A DNA stretch of 17,775 bases from CAG-303 sp034172985 (GTDB lineage: Bacteria; Bacillota; Clostridia; Lachnospirales; Lachnospiraceae). The notes beneath the pieces are model-generated. The model did not search any database. It worked only from the letters and a program-made list of their open reading frames with translations, and had not been told where the DNA came from. Of this stretch, positions 1 to 7,900 are shown one piece after another; within the stretch, counting starts at the first letter, position 1, and each line of letters starts with the position of its first letter. A program made the position numbers and the translations under genes. The stretch spans positions 1-17,775 of the forward strand of contig JAXFDY010000014.1 in assembly GCA_034172985.1 (NCBI GenBank). The letters are read 5' to 3'.

Positions 1-18
1 TTCTAAATTTCCTATAAG

Positions 19-204
19 ATGAGCCAAGGGACAAATGGACATAAAATACATGCTTGCATGTATTTTTAGGTCTATGGGTCCCGCTAAACATGAGAAAGTA
101 GCCATTTTTCGCAGAAAAATGAGCGAATTTCGAATGTTTGCGTCGATTTTGAGAGTGCAAAGCACGAAAAAATCGACATCAGGCTCATTTGTCGGGTAAC
201 TCAT
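19..204 (+). ncRNA. Putative structured RNA element, copy A (unassigned family)
   Basis: Read on the plus strand this stretch folds into three hairpins in a row. H1 is 43-52 with 57-66 (10 bp, CTTG tetraloop), extended below by 35-40 with 70-75, including one G-U pair. H2 is 103-110 with 114-121 (8 bp, GCA loop). H3 is 142-150 with 169-177 plus an inner GTGC/GCAC stem at 155-158 and 162-165 (AAA loop). Terminal pairings are ATGAG 19-23 with CTCAT 200-204 and GACAAATG 30-37 with 186-193. Between hairpins lie GGGTCCCGCTAAACATGAG (76-94) and CGAATGTTTGC (131-141). The same architecture recurs at 2439-2636 with different stem sequences. The G-U pair and the CUUG tetraloop closed by G-C favour the plus strand as the RNA. 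No long reading frame is present. Function unknown; it could also be a palindromic mobile repeat. The upstream promoter region lies outside the window. Confidence 0.5.
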
Positions 205-215
205 AAGATAAAATT

Positions 216-252
216 ATTTCAGGAGATGGTTTAAAAAACCATCTCCTGAAAT
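216..252 (-). terminator. Rho-independent terminator of glnN
   Basis: A perfect 17-bp inverted repeat (216-232 with 236-252, 3-nt loop) lies 26 nt past the glnN stop. On the minus strand it is followed by an AATTTTAT tract. The plus strand has no T-run after the hairpin, so it serves the minus-strand gene. Confidence 0.8.
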
Positions 253-278
253 CGAAAACTACTATTCTGTTTATCATT

Positions 279-2387
279 CTATACTTCAAATGTAAGGTCA
301 CCATATGATGGTACTGGCCAGAATTCCTTATCTACCAGCATCTCAAGCTTATCGATAGGTGCTCTCAAGTTGTTCATATCTGTCATAACAGTATCTTTAT
401 AGAAGAATGCCTGCTCCTTACCTTCTTTTACAATACCGTTTGCCTGTGAAACCTTAAGAGTTTCCAATGCTGCCTTTGCTTCTTTTAATAATTCAGAAAT
501 TTCAGCCAGCATCTCTGTCTGTACAGAAGTATCTGCACCAGCTTCTTTTACCTTTAAGACTGTATCTGCAAGTTCCTTTGTATACTTAATAACAGATGGA
601 ATATATTGCTTTGTAGCCATATCAATCATTGTCAGAGCTTCAATGTTAATTACCTTTGAATACTGCTCATACAATACTTCTTCTCTTGATTCAAGCTCTT
701 TCTTTGTAAAGATTTTAAACTTCTCAAACAGTGCAACAGCTTTATCAGTTGTCAGTGTTTCTACTGCATCTACCATGGACTTGATATTTGGAAGTCCTCT
801 TCTCTCGGCCTCAGCAACCCATTCATCTGAATATCCGTTGCCATTGAAGATAATTCTCTGATGCTCTGTCATATACTTCTGAATCAATGCGTCACATGCT
901 GAATCGAAATCCTCTGCTTTTTCAAGCTCATCAGCAGCTTCACAGAAAGCTTCTGCTACGATGGCATTCAATGTAGTATTCGGGCTTGCAATAGAATCTT
1001 TAGAACCTACCATACGGAACTCAAACTTATTACCTGTAAAAGCAAATGGTGATGTTCTGTTTCTATCGGTAGCATCCTTACCAATATCTGAAAGTGTACT
1101 TACACCTGTCTGAAGCTTTCCACCTTCTAAGCTTGTAGTTGCCACGCCATCTTTAATAATATGTTCAACGATATCTTCCAGCTGTTCACCTAAGAACATA
1201 GAAATAATAGCCGGAGGTGCCTCGTTTGCTCCTAATCTGTGATCATTACCAACATCTGATGCAGACTGACGAAGCAAATCAGCATGTCTGTCAACAGCTT
1301 TCATGATGCAGGCAAGAACTAATAAGAACTGCTTATTGTTATTTGGTGTATCACCCGGATCAAGTAAGTTTACACCATTGTCTGTTGTAATAGACCAGTT
1401 ATCATGTTTACCGGAACCATTTACACCTGCAAATGGTTTCTCATGGAGAAGACATGCAAGACCCTGACGCTCTGCAACTTCTTTCATTGTCTCCATAACC
1501 AGCTGGTTGTGATCTACTGCCACGTTTGCAGTATTATAAATTGGTGCCAGCTCATGCTGTGCAGGAGCAACTTCATTATGCTGAGTCTTAGCAGTAATGC
1601 CTAACTTCCATAATTCGATATTTAAGTCGTGCATGAATGCACCTACACGTTCTCTGATTGTTCCAAAATAGTGGTCATCCAGTTCCTGACCCTTTGGTGC
1701 CGGTGCCCCGAATAATGTTCTTCCGGTATAAATCAAGTCCTTTCTGGCAAGGAAGTTATCTCTGTCTACAAGGAAGTATTCCTGTTCCGGTCCTACAGAT
1801 GCAGTAACTTTTGTTGCCTCTGTATTACCAAATAATCTTACGATTCTCAGTGCCTGTTCGCTAACAGCCTCCATAGATCTCAGAAGAGGAGTTTTCTTAT
1901 CCAAAGCTTCTCCTGTGTAAGAACAGAATGCTGTCGGAATACAAAGAACAACACCTGTAGCATCTTCCTTCAAAAATACAGGAGATGTAATATCCCAGAT
2001 TGTATATCCTCTTGCTTCAAATGTAGCTCTCAGACCACCTGATGGGAATGATGATGCATCAGGCTCACCTTTAATCAACTCTTTACCAGAGAACTCCATA
2101 AGCATCTTTCCGTCTTCATCCGGATTTGTAACAAATGAATCATGTTTCTCTGCTGTGACACCTGTCAATGGCTGGAACCAATGTGTATAATGTGTAGCAC
2201 CATGCTCTACTGCCCAGTCCTTCATTGCCTTAGCAACAACATCAGCAGCCGCAAGAGATAACTCTCCGCCGTGATCCATTACATTTTTTACTTCATTAAA
2301 AACTTTTCTTGGCAGACGTTCTTTCATTTTTCCAAGAGTAAATACGTTCTGGCCAAAAATTTCCTCAACATTTAATACTTCACTCAT
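279..2387 (-). CDS. glnN: Type III glutamine synthetase (GlnN)
   Basis: ATP-dependent ligation of ammonium to glutamate in the cytoplasm, the entry point of nitrogen assimilation. The 702-residue product has the usual length of the GSIII family, about 250 residues longer than type I enzymes. Motifs seen: SVGPEQEYFLVD from residue 197, NEVAPAQHE near 271, NGSGKHDNWS near 323, the GSIII signature GNDHRLGANEAPPAI near 380, and RNRTSPFAFTGNKFEFR near 442. The start is placed at the third in-frame ATG (2387), because AAAGGA lies 9 nt upstream of it; the two earlier ATGs (2405, 2396) sit before or hard against that site. It is monocistronic, with its own terminator at 216-252. A structured element lies on each side. 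No ANTAR-type paired hexaloop hairpins, which control some clostridial nitrogen genes, were seen in the leader. Confidence 0.97.
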   Translation of the reverse strand: MSEVLNVEEIFGQNVFTLGKMKERLPRKVFNEVKNVMDHGGELSLAAADVVAKAMKDWAVEHGATHYTHWFQPLTGVTAEKHDSFVTNPDEDGKMLMEFSGKELIKGEPDASSFPSGGLRATFEARGYTIWDITSPVFLKEDATGVVLCIPTAFCSYTGEALDKKTPLLRSMEAVSEQALRIVRLFGNTEATKVTASVGPEQEYFLVDRDNFLARKDLIYTGRTLFGAPAPKGQELDDHYFGTIRERVGAFMHDLNIELWKLGITAKTQHNEVAPAQHELAPIYNTANVAVDHNQLVMETMKEVAERQGLACLLHEKPFAGVNGSGKHDNWSITTDNGVNLLDPGDTPNNNKQFLLVLACIMKAVDRHADLLRQSASDVGNDHRLGANEAPPAIISMFLGEQLEDIVEHIIKDGVATTSLEGGKLQTGVSTLSDIGKDATDRNRTSPFAFTGNKFEFRMVGSKDSIASPNTTLNAIVAEAFCEAADELEKAEDFDSACDALIQKYMTEHQRIIFNGNGYSDEWVAEAERRGLPNIKSMVDAVETLTTDKAVALFEKFKIFTKKELESREEVLYEQYSKVINIEALTMIDMATKQYIPSVIKYTKELADTVLKVKEAGADTSVQTEMLAEISELLKEAKAALETLKVSQANGIVKEGKEQAFFYKDTVMTDMNNLRAPIDKLEMLVDKEFWPVPSYGDLTFEV

Positions 2388-2400
2388 CTTATCCATTCCT

Positions 2401-2429
2401 TTCATGATTCTATGATAACTTATTATACT
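2401..2429 (+). promoter_or_regulatory. Candidate plus-strand promoter for structured element copy B
   Basis: TTCATG (2401-2406), a 17-nt spacer and TATACT (2424-2429) would start transcription near 2436, almost exactly where copy B begins (2439). The -35 box is weak (3 of 6 consensus positions), so this is tentative. Confidence 0.3.
2422..2427 (-). promoter_or_regulatory. Candidate -10 box of glnN
   Basis: The minus strand reads a perfect TATAAT here, about 35 nt upstream of the glnN start. No good -35 lies at 17 nt. A TTGACC (2449-2454), formed by the terminal repeat of element copy B, is 21 nt away, too far for a standard promoter. Either the promoter needs an activator or glnN is read from further upstream. 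The box overlaps the candidate plus-strand promoter of copy B. Confidence 0.3.
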
Positions 2430-2438
2430 TTTTATAGA

Positions 2439-2636
2439 ATGATACCAGGGTCAAAAGGTCTGAACCCACATGAGCTTGCTCAAATGTGGGTGAATGTCCT
2501 TGGGACCCGCCAAAATATGAGCGTAAAAGTGGGGCATAAGCACCACGATATGCGAATATTTTGCAGGATTGTGGGAGTACATAGTACGTAACAATCCGTA
2601 GGTATCATAGTTAGGGGCTTTTGACCCTAACATCAT
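2439..2636 (+). ncRNA. Putative structured RNA element, copy B (unassigned family)
   Basis: Second copy of the element at 19-204. H1: 2464-2474 with 2479-2491 (11 bp, AA bulge, CTTG tetraloop). H2: 2529-2532 with 2543-2546 plus an inner GC/GC. H3: 2566-2572 with 2591-2597 plus GTAC/GTAC (2577-2580, 2584-2587), ATA loop. Terminal pairings: ATGAT 2439-2443 with ATCAT 2632-2636, and GGGTCAAAAG 2448-2457 with 2618-2627. Shared unpaired blocks are GGGACCCGCCAAAATATGAG (2502-2521) and CGAATATTTTGC (2553-2564). Stem sequences differ from copy A but stay paired, the mark of a conserved fold. It lies between the glnN start and the sortase terminator, in opposite orientation to glnN. If transcribed from the minus strand instead, it would be part of a long glnN leader. 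Confidence 0.5.
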
Positions 2637-2670
2637 ATAATAGGAAATTGCATCTTAATTCCTATTATAT
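2635..2670. repeat. AT-rich near-perfect palindrome
   Basis: Twelve base pairs (2635-2646 with 2659-2670) plus two more after a one-base bulge, around a 7-nt loop. It joins the end of element copy B to the sortase-side terminator. Neither strand has a T-run after it, so it does not look like a terminator by itself. Confidence 0.55.
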
Positions 2671-2750
2671 AAAAATAGGCGCTCCAAAAAAAAGTTGGAA
2701 CGCCATTGTTCTGCATAATAAATCTACAATATATTGGGCATCGCCCTTAC
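2671..2750 (-). ncRNA. Candidate small RNA of about 80 nt
   Basis: A promoter (2757-2785) and a terminator (2678-2704) on the same strand frame an RNA starting near 2750 and ending near 2671. It contains a GGGC-GAT-GCCC mini-hairpin (2736-2746) followed by an unstructured stretch and the terminator stem. No credible reading frame has a ribosome site. It could be an independent small RNA, or the attenuated leader of a longer transcript through copy B into glnN. I do not recognise the family. Confidence 0.33.
2678..2704 (-). terminator. Rho-independent terminator
   Basis: On the minus strand a 10-bp stem GGCGTTCCAA/TTGGAGCGCC with one G-U pair and a T-rich loop is followed by TATTTTTAT. The wobble pair would be an A-C mismatch on the other strand, so it works for minus-strand transcripts: the fba-sortase operon and any RNA from the promoter at 2757-2785. 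Confidence 0.75.
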
Positions 2751-2756
2751 AGACAT

Positions 2757-2785
2757 AAGATACATCATTTTCTTAAAAAATGCAA
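2757..2785 (-). promoter_or_regulatory. Strong sigma-A type promoter in the sortase-glnN gap
   Basis: The minus strand reads TTGCAT (2780-2785), a 17-nt spacer and TATCTT (2757-2762), preceded by very AT-rich DNA (2786-2863) that could act as an UP element. Initiation would be near 2750. The next thing downstream is a terminator, not a gene, which suggests a small RNA. The 2786-2863 stretch after the sortase stop has no hairpin of its own. Confidence 0.5.
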
Positions 2786-2863
2786 GTACTTTTTATAGAA
2801 ATTCTTAATTTTTCTATTTTTACCTAAAAATATATTGTTAATTTATATTTTTTCAGAAGATTT

Positions 2864-3946
2864 TTAAGAACCCGCTTCCGGCTCCACAGGCGTTACATCC
2901 GCTTCCCCTGTGGTGGTTTCCGGCGGTGCCTGCGTCTCTGGTGGCTTTGTCTCCGGTGCCTGTGTCTCTGCCGGCTTTGTCTCCGGTGCCTGCGTCTCTG
3001 CCGGTTTCTGCTCCGGTGCCTGCGTCTCTGCCGGTTGTGTTTCTACAGGTACTGTAGTTTCCTCACTTCCCTCGACTCCGATATTAATCGCACTTCTCGA
3101 CTCCATCGCCGCCTCGCCTTCCGGTACATTTGGCACATCATCGATTTGCTCTCTCCTGACTGCCTGAACAATCATTCGCTTATCATCACTTTCGCAACAG
3201 GTAGACAAAGTGATAATCTTATCCTGTGCCGTAATCTCTCCTGCCTGCTCAAAGGTATACTTAGAACGGGTCTTACAGTCATTGACATATTTCAAAAATG
3301 CTTCATCATTTTCAAAAGAATATGTATAGGTCCATCCGCCTTCGGCCTCAGTTTTATATACGGCAAAAACATAATATTTATAATGCTTATACCCCACATA
3401 GACATCAAAGGTCGGATGATTTTTATAATACTCAGGATCACTATCACAATAATAATACCAGTTCAATGAACCAAACATAATATTATTTACACGTTTTCCC
3501 ATATTATGTCCGTATATAATGGCATTGCGGGCTTCCAATCCCTCTGTGATTCTGTAATCCACAAATATGCTTCCAACACTGCTTACCTGATTATTCGCCA
3601 GATGATTGAGGTAATACTCATTATCCGAATGCAGCAAAATCGGATTATCTATATATTCACCATTATCCTGCCGGATGTAACCCACCGCCTCCGGATTGTA
3701 AGCCAGCATCTTATCATAGTCCCAGACAAACTTTCCGCCATTGTTGCTATTTGATATCGTCATTCCCTTTTCGTCTGTCTCTGCTTCCCCTCCTGCCTCT
3801 CCGGAAAGAAACATGTTTTTGACTTCATCATAAACTTCCAGACTATCCTTACTCTCAATATAGATCAGAGTAAGCCGGTACGCAGAATATACAAATACCC
3901 CCAACGCTATGACCATAATCGCATATCTGATTAATCTCTGTTTCAT
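2864..3946 (-). CDS. srtB: Class B sortase with repetitive C-terminal tail
   Basis: Membrane-anchored cysteine transpeptidase that links surface proteins to the cell wall. Of 360 residues, 7-30 form an N-terminal membrane anchor. The catalytic domain (about 72-270) has His147 in IYGHN, Cys250 in TLSTC and Arg257 in DKRMIV, the order and spacing of class B enzymes. Residues 297-346 are an added Pro/Glu/Thr/Gln tail built of ten-residue units such as PAETQAPETK. S. aureus SrtB is about 244 residues and lacks such a tail. The tail should be outside the cell and has no second membrane segment. The gene starts 7 nt after the aldolase stop, and its ribosome site AAGGA overlaps that stop, so the two are co-transcribed and probably translationally coupled. 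No obvious substrate gene adjoins; the large surface protein at 11562-15692 is the only candidate in view. Confidence 0.93.
   Translation of the reverse strand: MKQRLIRYAIMVIALGVFVYSAYRLTLIYIESKDSLEVYDEVKNMFLSGEAGGEAETDEKGMTISNSNNGGKFVWDYDKMLAYNPEAVGYIRQDNGEYIDNPILLHSDNEYYLNHLANNQVSSVGSIFVDYRITEGLEARNAIIYGHNMGKRVNNIMFGSLNWYYYCDSDPEYYKNHPTFDVYVGYKHYKYYVFAVYKTEAEGGWTYTYSFENDEAFLKYVNDCKTRSKYTFEQAGEITAQDKIITLSTCCESDDKRMIVQAVRREQIDDVPNVPEGEAAMESRSAINIGVEGSEETTVPVETQPAETQAPEQKPAETQAPETKPAETQAPETKPPETQAPPETTTGEADVTPVEPEAGS
2921..3040 (-). repeat. Four tandem 30-bp repeats in the sortase tail
   Basis: Units at 2921-2950, 2951-2980, 2981-3010 and 3011-3040 differ at a few positions each and keep the reading frame (ten codons per unit). 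Such in-frame arrays can change copy number between strains. They are head to tail without spacers, so this is not a CRISPR array. Confidence 0.9.
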
Positions 3947-3953
3947 GTTATCC

Positions 3954-4820
3954 TTACTCTGCTTTTCCGACAGAACCGAAAAGCTCCATCTTTTCCTTTA
4001 CTGTATTCTTAATTGCCTCAAATCCAGGAGCAAGAAGTTTTCTAGGATCATATCCCTTACCCTGCTCATCTTTTCCTTCCTCAATATACTTACGTGTTGC
4101 AGCTGCAAAAGAAAGCTGGCATTCTGTATTTACATTAATCTTTGCCACACCAAGTGAAATAGCTTTCTTAATCATATCATCCGGAATACCTGTACCTCCA
4201 TGAAGAACTAATGGCATATCCCCTGTAAGCTGCTGAACAGCATCCAGTGTCTCAAAGCTCAATCCTTCCCAGTTTGCAGGATATTTTCCATGAATATTTC
4301 CAATACCTGCTGCCAGCATATCTACACCAAGATCAGCAATGGCTTTACATTCCTTTGGATCTGCACATTCACCTTTACCTACCACGCCATCTTCTTCTCC
4401 TCCGATAGCTCCTACTTCTGCTTCCAGAGACATACCATGGTCTGCAGCAATTTTTACAAGTTCTTTTGTCTTAGCTACGTTTTCATCAATCGGATAATGA
4501 GAACCATCAAACATAATAGATGAAAAACCTGCTTCTACACATTTTAAGCATCCTTCATAGCTGCCGTGATCCAGATGCAATGCCACAGGAACTGTAATTT
4601 TCAACTCCTCAAGCATACCATTTACCATGCCTACTACGGTCTTATATCCACACATATACTTTCCTGCACCTTCAGATACACCAAGTATAACTGGGGATTT
4701 TAATTCTTCTGCAGTTAACAAAATTGCTTTTGTCCACTCAAGATTATTAATATTAAACTGTCCTACTGCATAATGACCTGCCTTTGCTTTTTGAAGCATT
4801 TCTTTTGCTGAAACTAACAT
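3954..4820 (-). CDS. fba: Class II fructose-1,6-bisphosphate aldolase
   Basis: Zinc-dependent cleavage of fructose 1,6-bisphosphate to glyceraldehyde 3-phosphate and dihydroxyacetone phosphate in glycolysis and the reverse in gluconeogenesis. The 288 residues match the class IIB length (about 285). Seen: catalytic Asp84 and zinc ligand His85 in HLDHG, Glu135 in LEAEVG, zinc ligands His177 in NIHGKY and His207 in LHGGTG, and the phosphate-binding KINVNTE near 227-233. The start is firm: AGGAGG lies 6 nt upstream. A tagatose-bisphosphate aldolase (GatY/KbaY) is related, but no tagatose or galactitol genes are nearby. It is the first gene of a two-gene transcript with the sortase. Confidence 0.95.
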   Translation of the reverse strand: MLVSAKEMLQKAKAGHYAVGQFNINNLEWTKAILLTAEELKSPVILGVSEGAGKYMCGYKTVVGMVNGMLEELKITVPVALHLDHGSYEGCLKCVEAGFSSIMFDGSHYPIDENVAKTKELVKIAADHGMSLEAEVGAIGGEEDGVVGKGECADPKECKAIADLGVDMLAAGIGNIHGKYPANWEGLSFETLDAVQQLTGDMPLVLHGGTGIPDDMIKKAISLGVAKINVNTECQLSFAAATRKYIEEGKDEQGKGYDPRKLLAPGFEAIKNTVKEKMELFGSVGKAE

Positions 4821-4878
4821 TTTTTCCTCCTATCCGGCCGCTTTCGCTGCACTTACATTACTTTAATTCATAAATAAG

Positions 4879-4907
4879 ATTATACCCTATTTGTCTTTTA
4901 AATACAA
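4879..4907 (-). promoter_or_regulatory. Promoter of the fba-sortase operon
   Basis: TTGTAT (4902-4907), 17-nt spacer and a perfect TATAAT (4879-4884) on the minus strand, about 60 nt before the aldolase start. The -35 box and part of the spacer fall inside the last codons of the transglutaminase gene (stop at 4887-4889). No terminator separates that gene from fba, so some read-through is likely. Confidence 0.6.
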
Positions 4908-7900
4908 GCATTTGATATACTTGTACATAAATTTTTCATTTCCTTTACCCTGTCTGAACATTTCCGGTCCATACTTTTTCAAGAAATCTTTTAATACCCG
5001 GGCATCATCTTTTCCAAACGATGTTTCTCTCGCATAATGATATTTATCTATCACTGCCAGAGCTTCATAAGCCTCCTCAAAAGTGATGGAATTACTGATC
5101 AAGACTTCTTCAAGCACTCTTGCCTTTTCTTTATTCGTCGCACAGGAAGTGAATGGTATACCAAACAGCCTTATGATTTCCATAAGTTGGCGCTCTGCTT
5201 CACCTGCCTGCACTCTCTCATCTCTGCTTCGAAGTTTTTTCAGATTGTCATTACAGCACTTTTGATATCTAGCCAAAAATACTGTAACAAATAAAACCAT
5301 CAGTAACAGAATATATAGGGAGCCATGATTTTCCCTTGTCCCCGGTTGCATCTGTTTCTTCGCTTCTGTGGTAGTTTCTTCCTGATTTTTTCCGGCAACA
5401 GTAGTCTCTTCCCTTGTGTTCTTTGTTTCTCCACCGTTTTTTGTCTCTGATTCCTGTTCCGAAGGTGTTTGAGAAACCGTCGTTTCTTCCTGATGAATCA
5501 CATAGCCTTCCGTTCCGGGTGTGACCTCTACCGGTATCCATCCCAATCCTTCCTGATAGATTTCAACCCATGCATGAGCCGCATTGTCAGGTACTTCATA
5601 ATACAGGCTTTCTCCCCCTTTGACAAGAAATCCTTCTGCATATCTTGCAGGAATTCCCATGCTCCGAAACATCATTACCGCTGCTGATGCAAAATGAATA
5701 CAATATCCCGTTTTTCTTGCCATAAATTCTTCTATAAAATCTGCATCCGCATTTTGACGGACAATGTTAATATTATAGGTAAATTTTTTATTTTGAAAGT
5801 ACTTTCGGACATACTGAATATATGGTTCATATCCTAAGGTCCGGTATTGCTTATCACCACAGGTCAGTGTAACTTCCTGTCCGTTATACACCGTTTTTAC
5901 CTTTTGAAACTGCTCCATAACAGAAGTCAGTGTATCCGGAACATCCAGATAATTTTCTTCTACATATTCCGCATAGTCGCTTTCCAGATTTTTCAATTTC
6001 TTTATCTCACTTGCAGTTTCTCCTGTCCCCATAATCTGTGGATATTCGCCATATGTTCTTAAAAACTTTCCTATATCCTGACTATCCTCCAGCATATAAC
6101 CGGTAAATTCAGAAAGACTACCCTTTACTCCTTTTGATCTGTATTCATACCCATCCCCACCATATACATATCCACCTTTTTTCTCTGTCAGAGAATAGTA
6201 TGGCTTATATACATTACTATCATCAGACAAAAGGCTTTCCACCCGCATGCGATAATACCGGGCAACTCCAACTGATACCCGGTAGCTTCCCTCATACTGA
6301 CATTTTGCCAGTTTCCAGGATAATCCTTCCCGAAATGCTGCCGTCTGTGAATTGTATATTTCCTTTAATCTTGACTCATTTTCCTCATATGCAGAACTTT
6401 TGAAGCTTTCATCCAAAAATTCCCATTCCTCCTGCAGTTCATCTGCACTTCTGGCCACCCACTGCTTTCCTGTATAATTTGACCCGGCAAATGATTTCAG
6501 ATAAAAGCAGTCTCCTATGTTATCTGTAACCGTCACTTTCAGTACAGTTTCCCCGGTATAGGCTATTTTCTGTGTATCATCAAGAACACCTCTGTCGCTG
6601 CCCGAAAGCTCATTTTTATTTCCAAACATATCAGAAATTTTCTGCAGACCCTCCTGCAAATTCTCTGCTTCCAGAACTTCATTTATATCTGATTTTAATT
6701 CTATCATCCATTCCGCCCGCTGATATCCCCCTGCAAATGTGATAGCTGCAGCTATAAGCAAGGCCAAAGCAGTGATAACGATGGAAGTCAAGGAAGCCCA
6801 CACGCCATTATTTCCCGTATAAGGGTAATCGTCCGAAAGATATTTTTTCTTACGATGCCTGTTATATTTCAGATAATTGCTCATGGTGAAAATCACAGGA
6901 AAATAGAACAGTGCCACAAACCATACAAAAGATGTGGGAACCATACCCACAATCAAGGCGATACTCATAAGCGGAACTACGACAAGAATGTGTACCATCA
7001 GGACAAATTCCAGACAGAAGTTGTATATCACATCCACGATTGCATAGGCAACCAAAATCAGCAACCAGTTTATATTCTCATCAGAAAATTTCAAAAATCC
7101 ATAATCTTCCTCACCGACTATGAGTATGTCCTGTTGAAATAAGCCGGCTACTTCCAGTGTTCCATCTACTACAAACCAGACCCCGCCGGCCAGAACGATA
7201 GCCAGATATCCGAAAAAAATAATACTATTTTTAAGTCGTGCTGCTTTTTTCTGATTCTCCATCTCGCAGGTCACCCAATTGAGAAAAAAATGGATTCCCA
7301 CAAATATAATGACTGGAAATATGGCAGATAATGTATCCTGATAAATATAGATTACATCATTAATAGAATACACGGCAATGGAAGATGCCGCCAGAGCTAC
7401 GATTGACTGAAAAAATAAATATCCAAACTGATCTGCATATCTGATTTTTTTACGCTTTCGATTATTATCATTATACGGCTCAATGAAAAACTGATTCTGT
7501 TTTTCCTCCCACTCATCCTCTTCCGATATACACACTACTGTAGTATCATCCAGCCAATATTTTTTTCTCCTTATCTGGTTTCTATCTACTTTCAGATAGC
7601 CTGTATTCTCCGGAAGAGTTTTCTTATCTATCTGTTCCAAAGTCAGATAGATACTGTTTCCTTGTTTTCCCCTCTCCGGCAATAAAGAGGTAATTGAAAG
7701 ACCTTTCTCCTGTCCGGTTTTAATATGTCTTAATATATTGTGCAGATCTGTTTCTATACATTCTTGTCCATCATAGCTAAAAATCCGGTACTCCCGCTGT
7801 TGCCTGCAGCAGGCCTCCACCAGAGCATACAGTACCGATAGCAGACTGTCACAACCTCCATATTTTTTATTCTCATCCACCCGGGTATCTACGTAAACAG

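Noticed and set aside
2451..2636. 61-codon reading frame on the minus strand between glnN and the sortase gene
   Set aside because: It lies entirely inside structured element copy B, follows the hairpins, has no ribosome site and no protein-like composition.
2388..2640. ANTAR-type antiterminator leader for glnN
   Set aside because: No pair of hexaloop hairpins with A at position 1 and G at position 4, and no terminator overlapping a second hairpin.
2633..2716. 27-codon reading frame (starts MQNNGVPTFFW) within and past the candidate small RNA
   Set aside because: No ribosome site upstream, and it is encoded by the terminator stem and palindrome.
2921..3040. Regular 30-bp repeats suggesting a CRISPR array
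   Set aside because: Units are directly contiguous, have no spacers and stay in the sortase reading frame.
2910..3480. Several plus-strand reading frames across the sortase gene
   Set aside because: They are antisense to a gene with clear catalytic motifs, and the first owes its length to the low-complexity repeats.
5269..5541. 90-codon minus-strand reading frame within the transglutaminase gene
   Set aside because: It is an alternative frame over the linker region of the fusion protein; no ribosome site or domain.
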